A DNA stretch of 64,000 nt from an uncultured bacterium (GTDB lineage Bacteria > Bacteroidota > Ignavibacteria > Kapaibacteriales > UBA4661). Location: contig CALCNX010000071.1 in NCBI GenBank assembly GCA_937899715.1, positions 1-64,000 of the forward strand. The letters are read 5' to 3'. The notes beneath the pieces are model-generated. The model saw only the letters and a list, made by a program, of their open reading frames with translations. It ran no database searches and was not told the origin of the DNA. Position numbers and translations under genes: made by a program. The number at the start of each line of letters is the position of its first letter. Positions within the stretch are counted from its first letter, which is position 1. Shown here one piece after another: positions 60,801 to 64,000 of the stretch.

Positions 60801-63194
60801 CGGACCGTTACCACTGCCGTCCGGGAACTGCTCAAGATTGCCGCCAACGGGCTGCCATGTATTTCCGGCATCAGTAGTGTAGAAGAGGCTCTGGACATTG
60901 TAGTTGGAAAAAGCTACAATCGCGCGGTCAGCATTGGTGGGGTCAATGGCGATTGATTGGACATTGCCAAAGGAAGGGAAACCCTTGCCGATAGAGACGT
61001 TCACGGCTGTCGGGCTGGCAAGCCGCGCGTTGTCAATGCGCATGACCGAGCCGGGCGAGCCGACGTAAAGCCGAGTGGTTGCACCTTTTGCAGCAGCGAT
61101 TGTTGTGATGCTGCCGGGAGCGATGCTTGTGAATTGTTTCCAGCCGGCAATTTGGTCATAGCCGCTTGCTGGAATAGAGTATAAATTGTCGTGCCGCCAA
61201 ATGTCTTTGCCCGATGGGTAATACATCACACTGTCGCTGTTGGGGTCAAGGAAGTAGGGGTGAATAAAGAATCTGGATGTTGCATTAATAGGGTCAATCT
61301 TTGAGGTTGAATAATTGCTCAGGCTTCCTGCACCGTTTAGTATCATACGGGAATAGATATTTCCGTTTTGATAGGATGAATACACCATTCTATTTGTTCC
61401 CCACTTGGTAATAGCTGAATACACCCCATCGCCGCCGCCTGTTCCTTGCCATGCGCCCAAGCCATTTGTCGCTGTCAGGTACGTGCCGTTATCCTGCATT
61501 CCACCCATAACAACGTTGGAGCCTGATGTTTGCTCGTCAATGGCAATATGATAAAATTGGCTATTGATATAGCCGGAATTGAGAGACGACCACTGGATAG
61601 AACCTGTCAGTAAGACACTTCCGACAGAAATATAGACCCCACCATCATTTGCTGCCAATCCACGTCCGTCTGAGAAAAAAGTAATTGCGTGGTGGTCAGA
61701 GTGAATTCCCGTGTTACCGCTCACTTGGGAAGGTGTTTGGAAGCCGTCCATAGAGCGATAAAAACTGACTCCGCCCAGAAAAACGATGTTTTCATTTTGG
61801 GGATAGACACCCAGCAGCATATCATATCCACCTTGTGTGCCGGACGAGAGACTGACGACGGGAGAATTGATGACATTGCTTGTTCGGTCTTCCCATGCTC
61901 CACCTGCGCCGGAGCCATTGCCTGAAAGGTAGCCATATTTCATGAAAATTATTCCACTGGAGCCATATGGATTGGAGAAAGCTAAATAGACGGTATTGGG
62001 ATTGGATGGCGCAACAGCTAGTACGCCTCGCTGCATAGATTGTGTAATGCTCTGGAAATTTGGCGGTGAAATATCTGTCCAACTTACGCCGTCAGAGGAA
62101 CGATAAACTCTTCTGTTTGCGTCCGAAACCACCGCATAGAGAACACCCGTAGAACTAATGGTGACGTGAGTTCTTGCCGCCGATGTTGATGTGGGTATGG
62201 CAGTTGTCCACGACACGCCACCATCCACAGAGCGTATGATGCCACCACTTGTTGCTGCGATAATCTCATCCTGAAGGAGGTTTGCTGTGTTTGCTACAAC
62301 AGAAAAAACATTTTGCAGCGTGCTGAGTCCTGCCGTTGAAGGTAAGGATTGCCACGTCAAACCACCGTCCGTTGACTTGAGAATACCTTGCATTTTTGTA
62401 GGAAAGCCGGAATACCAAAACTCACCGGTGCCGCAGTACCAAATGTTTTGTTTGCCGGGGCGTTTGTCCTGTACAAGGGAAGTGGCGTTGGGGGCTTGCG
62501 GGGTAGAAGTTGTCCGTGTCCACGATTGCCCTTTGTTCGTGGAGCGCCATATTCCGCCGCCGCCTACTCCAGCAGCCAGAATGACATTTTCGTTAGAAAC
62601 GTCAATGGCAACCGTGCGTGTGCGCCCGCCGATATTGAGCGGACCACGTGTCTGCCAGATAATGCTGGAAGCCTGAAGTTCTGCCGTTCCTTTTTCTTTT
62701 CCTTGTTCGCGCACTTTACCACTCCGCGAAGGTAGATTACGCAAAAACTCGCGCTCACGATAGCCGATACCATCAGGAATCTCGCCCGTCTTGGGGTCGC
62801 GGAGCATCATCAAGAGCTGCTCTTGATAGCCGGGATGCTCACCCTTTTCTTCATCCTCTTCGCTCTCTTCGTCCTCTTCTTTCGCTCCATTTTTTTCTTC
62901 AAATGAAACTCGTCGTTCTTTTGTACCTCTCTTGGAGTGTACATACTCGTTTGGAGATGGAATTTGTTCGCTTGCACTGTTTATAGAAGCCGTATTACTT
63001 GCAGGCGCAGATAGTTGCTGAATATCTGCTGAGGCAGAGATATTCTCCTTGCCGATAGCCTTTGGCGTGGGAGATGTTTGCTGGGAAGGCGGTGTATAAC
63101 CCAAACGCTCAAGTGGATTATGCAACGGAAGCAAGAGAGCCAGACACAGTACAAGCACTGCTCCGGCAATGACGGATGGTTGAAGTGGTCGCAT
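57813..63194 (-). CDS. Giant T9SS surface protein: sortilin-like propeller + BACON + FN3 repeats
   Basis: 1793 aa; strong AGGAGG nine bases before the ATG. Starts with a membrane-type signal (VIAGAVLVLCLALLLPL), an acidic low-complexity segment (about 90-120: KEEDEESEEDEEKGE), then a propeller region (about 175-900) with Asp-box repeats such as RSTNKGQSWTRT, KSTDGGLTWQS and YTTDAGNTWQP. It continues with two carboxypeptidase-regulatory-like domains (about 920-1080), BACON-like modules (at least five, each near TWTxSSNQSWVT or similar and ending ITISGGGITRT), FN3 modules and a T9SS domain ending RRTEKFIKQ. No catalytic triad seen. A binding or adhesion role at the cell surface is inferred. Confidence 0.9.
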   Translation of the reverse strand: MRPLQPSVIAGAVLVLCLALLLPLHNPLERLGYTPPSQQTSPTPKAIGKENISASADIQQLSAPASNTASINSASEQIPSPNEYVHSKRGTKERRVSFEEKNGAKEEDEESEEDEEKGEHPGYQEQLLMMLRDPKTGEIPDGIGYREREFLRNLPSRSGKVREQGKEKGTAELQASSIIWQTRGPLNIGGRTRTVAIDVSNENVILAAGVGGGGIWRSTNKGQSWTRTTSTPQAPNATSLVQDKRPGKQNIWYCGTGEFWYSGFPTKMQGILKSTDGGLTWQSLPSTAGLSTLQNVFSVVANTANLLQDEIIAATSGGIIRSVDGGVSWTTAIPTSTSAARTHVTISSTGVLYAVVSDANRRVYRSSDGVSWTDISPPNFQSITQSMQRGVLAVAPSNPNTVYLAFSNPYGSSGIIFMKYGYLSGNGSGAGGAWEDRTSNVINSPVVSLSSGTQGGYDMLLGVYPQNENIVFLGGVSFYRSMDGFQTPSQVSGNTGIHSDHHAITFFSDGRGLAANDGGVYISVGSVLLTGSIQWSSLNSGYINSQFYHIAIDEQTSGSNVVMGGMQDNGTYLTATNGLGAWQGTGGGDGVYSAITKWGTNRMVYSSYQNGNIYSRMILNGAGSLSNYSTSKIDPINATSRFFIHPYFLDPNSDSVMYYPSGKDIWRHDNLYSIPASGYDQIAGWKQFTSIAPGSITTIAAAKGATTRLYVGSPGSVMRIDNARLASPTAVNVSIGKGFPSFGNVQSIAIDPTNADRAIVAFSNYNVQSLFYTTDAGNTWQPVGGNLEQFPDGSGNGPACISAAIVNYQGKTTYFVGTSAGLYSTTTLNGMSTTWMLEDGVQPGIAIMHIAKRDNDGMVAVATHGTGVYSTFLGGAPPVSTVSLTGFVRDNSSPAIPLQGVTVSLSNGLQAVTDASGAYSFTNLAKNVYSVSVTLPNGYYTATKTVLKDLTQQSGTQDFTLSPMQITGKITLNAIGLANVSVSAGAGGTALTNALGVYTINKVNVGSYTVTPTLAGYTFTPTTRTVSLTNVQNPVSPTVYGIASNINFTATPIPLLTVSPQTLTIASAGQSNISIAITSNVAWTANSNQAWASVTPQSGSNNGTVALNVALNPTTAQRSASITISGGGITRTVTITQGAGTATLAAPVATAATNIAGAGGLMNFTANWLAVAGATGYQIDIATDSTFTLLVANNLSVPGLSYTALGWALKPYYYRVRAVNAGSTSPNSNVIVVTPPAAAALTVSLQTLSVSASQITTTATITANVAWTASSNQSWVTLQQTSGSGNGSMTFTVSTNTTTSARTAIITISGGGITRTIAISQSGTVASLTVSPVAFAPSSAGITNFPITVTANVAWTVTSNQAWATVSPASGTNNGTFSLTVAANASTTQRTASITISGGGITQTITITQAGTTVTNTLNTNIFQINAGAVPAVNGAYPVIVTANVAWTASSNQSWVTVSPASGTGDANVTIQVQTNTTTLQRTAVVTFVGGGITKTVTVIQAGVTSALAAPTITFITVLGTTSFQINWQAVAGAVSYQATVALDAQLTQGVINGNTTTTSFTATGLTSNTPYYYRVRAVAADGTFGAWSSTLSYTTPPVAPTALAVTNITASSFTFNWTSVPGATRYDGEISANSTFSPLRAAFGTSVGNPVATNYTMTITNPPLTPGATYYYRVKASVGLSTSSYSNVVSFTVPALALTLKTSPNPSADILRVEVEIAESEIVQNAEAKEPLTVRLMDARGIVLQERTLSGTLSSVNTEFDVHALHPGTYFVEVRSESGKLNLRRTEKFIKQ

Positions 63195-63257
63195 AGCAAC
63201 GTTCCTCCTGAAAAAATGATTGTGAGAAATAGTTTACCGTGTCTCATTTTTCTTGGT

Positions 63258-63293
63258 ACTTCCCGAAAAGTTGTGCCGACTGCCCAAGGAAGT
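63258..63293 (-). promoter_or_regulatory. Leader hairpin with GGCAGTCGGCA loop, upstream of giant 2
   Basis: Minus strand: a 6-bp Watson-Crick stem ACTTCC/GGAAGT closes a 24-nt loop with GGCAGTCGGCACAACTTTT. The stem sequence differs completely from the giant 1 leader, while the loop is kept. The ACGGTAAACTATTTCTC box (63224-63240) lies between hairpin and ribosome site. Confidence 0.6.
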
Positions 63294-63340
63294 AACTACT
63301 GAGACTGCACCACACCGCCACAAGCGGTATGATGACAATA

Positions 63341-63431
63341 CAAAAGTACACTCTAAGCAGCGTGAAACCTTGTACCTAAAAGTCAGTGATTTTTAGACGG
63401 GAAGTCATTTTTTTCTATACCAAAAGGTCAT
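63341..63431 (-). promoter_or_regulatory. Promoter region of giant 2 with three direct repeats
   Basis: -7 box TACTTTTG (63348 to 63341). Upstream direct repeats CCTAAAAGTCAGT (63375), CGGGAAGTCAT (63398) and CCAAAAGGTCAT (63420) are 22-23 bp apart, the first 27 bp before the box, as in giant 1. Confidence 0.5.
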
Positions 63432-63484
63432 CTGTTCCTGTAAAAAGACCCATTAAACCTATGATTGAAGCATGATGGAGGCAC

Positions 63485-63532
63485 AAAAAAAAAACGAAGC
63501 AAACAGATGGTTCGTTGAATATAATTGCTTCG
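63485..63532 (-). terminator. Terminator of unit B1
   Basis: CGAAGCAA/TTGCTTCG stem followed by ten T on the minus strand; it separates B1 from the giant 2 promoter repeats. Confidence 0.85.
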
Positions 63533-63715
63533 AGGTGCGAGAATATCTGTAACGAAAATGGCGGGAATCTGTATCTTCATTCTAGCACATCCTTTCTGTT
63601 CAATGCAGGGGAAATGTGGTTTACCGACCGCGGCTATGCCTACTGTTTGCCGACTGCCGGCATGGCTGTGGTGTTTTTTTTTGGTATTTTTTTTATTGAG
63701 AAATTTTAGAATATG
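63485..63715 (-). ncRNA. Candidate short transcript B1, with GGCAGTCGGCA hairpin and terminator
   Basis: Predicted RNA of about 230 nt on the minus strand. Hairpin 63633-63666: an 8-bp stem (GCCATGCC with GGCATAGC, one C-A mismatch at the same place as in unit A) and an 18-nt loop GGCAGTCGGCAAACAGTA. The box GGTAAACCACATTTC follows at 63611-63625, then AGAAAGGATG. The 3' end is a perfect 8-bp stem (63495-63502 with 63525-63532) followed by ten T. The first ATG after the Shine-Dalgarno-like site opens only two codons (ATG TGC TAG), and an overlapping ATG at 63580 leads a short ORF; coding is doubtful. Confidence 0.5.
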
Positions 63716-63721
63716 TGCTCT

Positions 63722-63792
63722 CAAAGGTATGTCATTATGTTCCATTGTACAATAAGCATCCGATGAACTGTCCCTTTTATCGGATGAACCGC
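63722..63792 (-). promoter_or_regulatory. Promoter of unit B1 with paired GTTCAT sites
   Basis: GCGGTTCAT and ACAGTTCAT (63784-63792 and 63763-63771) 21 bp apart, 10-bp gap, TTG (63750-63752), 20 bp, TACCTTTG (63722-63729). All spacings are identical to the unit A promoter, while most of the -33/-7 spacer differs. Confidence 0.6.
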
Positions 63793-63914
63793 CCAACGTT
63801 GAATTTTTTCTAGGGAATGCATTTGTGAATTCAAGAGTGTCATTGGAAGTACAGAAACTTGTCGTTGCGCCTTGTTCTCGTGTAAGCATCTGTTAAATAT
63901 GAGATTGTAGCGCA

Positions 63915-64000
63915 ATAAAAAACGAAGCAATCGCAAGTCTTGTTGAACGTGATTGCTTCGTGGAGTGGGAGTATCTGCAATGAAAATGGCGGGAATCTGT
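63915..64000 (-). repeat. Third unit (B2), 3' end only, cut by the window edge
   Basis: From the terminator hairpin (63923-63932 with 63951-63960, 10 bp, then TTTTTTATT on the minus strand) to the window end it matches 63487-63572 with a 428-bp offset; AAAATGGCGGGAATCTGT is identical in both. This shows a tandem array extending past the window. Confidence 0.75.

Noticed and set aside
55141..63666. Integron attC sites
   Set aside because: The hairpins lack the GTTRRRY/RYYYAAC core pair; no integrase gene is in the window.
63428..63889. 153-codon minus-strand open frame across units B1 and the promoter
   Set aside because: It spans a promoter, a hairpin and a terminator. The GGSSDKRDSSSD stretch it shares with the open frame at 54931-55284 comes from the repeated promoter DNA, not from protein conservation.

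Overview
The window suggests a member of the Bacteroidota/Chlorobiota assemblage (Ignavibacteria/Kapabacteria-like or a relative; the rank is inference). The support is a SusC/SusD pair, at least six proteins with a C-terminal T9SS type A sorting domain (or a very good match), BACON and FN3 repeats, several TAnnTTTG (-7) promoter boxes of the Bacteroidota type, and an HpnC/HpnD pair. GC content looks intermediate. I saw no rRNA, tRNA or CRISPR array, but I read by eye and could miss a tRNA.

Layout. 1-4486: tail of a thioredoxin-reductase-like flavoprotein, a repeat-rich surface protein, a secreted M1 aminopeptidase and a MarR-type regulator. 4842-13360: a KdpD-like protein that has lost its phospho-acceptor histidine, a secreted TPR/SGNH esterase, a metallo-hydrolase, a D-amino-acid-oxidase-like flavoprotein and a lipoprotein M14 carboxypeptidase. 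13403-18392: SusC and SusD, separated by a small GIY-YIG nuclease gene flanked by 29-bp inverted palindromic repeats. 18577-24584: receiver-only response regulator, SufU, MoaC, Uma2 nuclease and an E2-E1 fusion 2-oxoglutarate dehydrogenase. 24669-30764: a cytosine-methyltransferase restriction-modification pair, then an SDR / Baeyer-Villiger-type monooxygenase / amidase cluster. 30850-31453: YefM/YoeB-type toxin-antitoxin with a frameshifted antitoxin. 31578-41286: kdpF-A-[two-gene HEPN cassette]-B-C-[DUF1648 protein]-D-E, a K+ uptake operon interrupted by a possible toxin or defence module.

41430-48938: secreted histidine-phosphatase-like protein; on the minus strand a catalytically dead rhomboid, a Tat-exported Rieske protein with a T9SS tail, NuoE and the HpnC/HpnD squalene-synthesis pair; on the plus strand an orphan sensor kinase and a membrane protein. 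49074-63194: two very large (1864 and 1793 aa) T9SS-exported surface proteins and a 719-aa BNR-repeat T9SS protein, all on the minus strand.

The most unusual signal is upstream of the two giant genes. Each has a 5' leader with a hairpin whose loop carries GGCAGTCGGCA, followed by a GGTAAAnC...ATTTC box, a Shine-Dalgarno sequence and ATGCGAC. Further upstream on the same strand lie separate short transcription units carrying the same hairpin and box. Each has a conserved promoter (paired GTTCAT direct repeats 21 bp apart, TTG-N20-TAnnTTTG) and its own terminator-like hairpin. At least two of these units are in tandem with a 428-bp period at the window end. The spacers have diverged while boxes, spacings and stems are kept. 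This looks like a selected, possibly undescribed leader-RNA and promoter family controlling large surface proteins.
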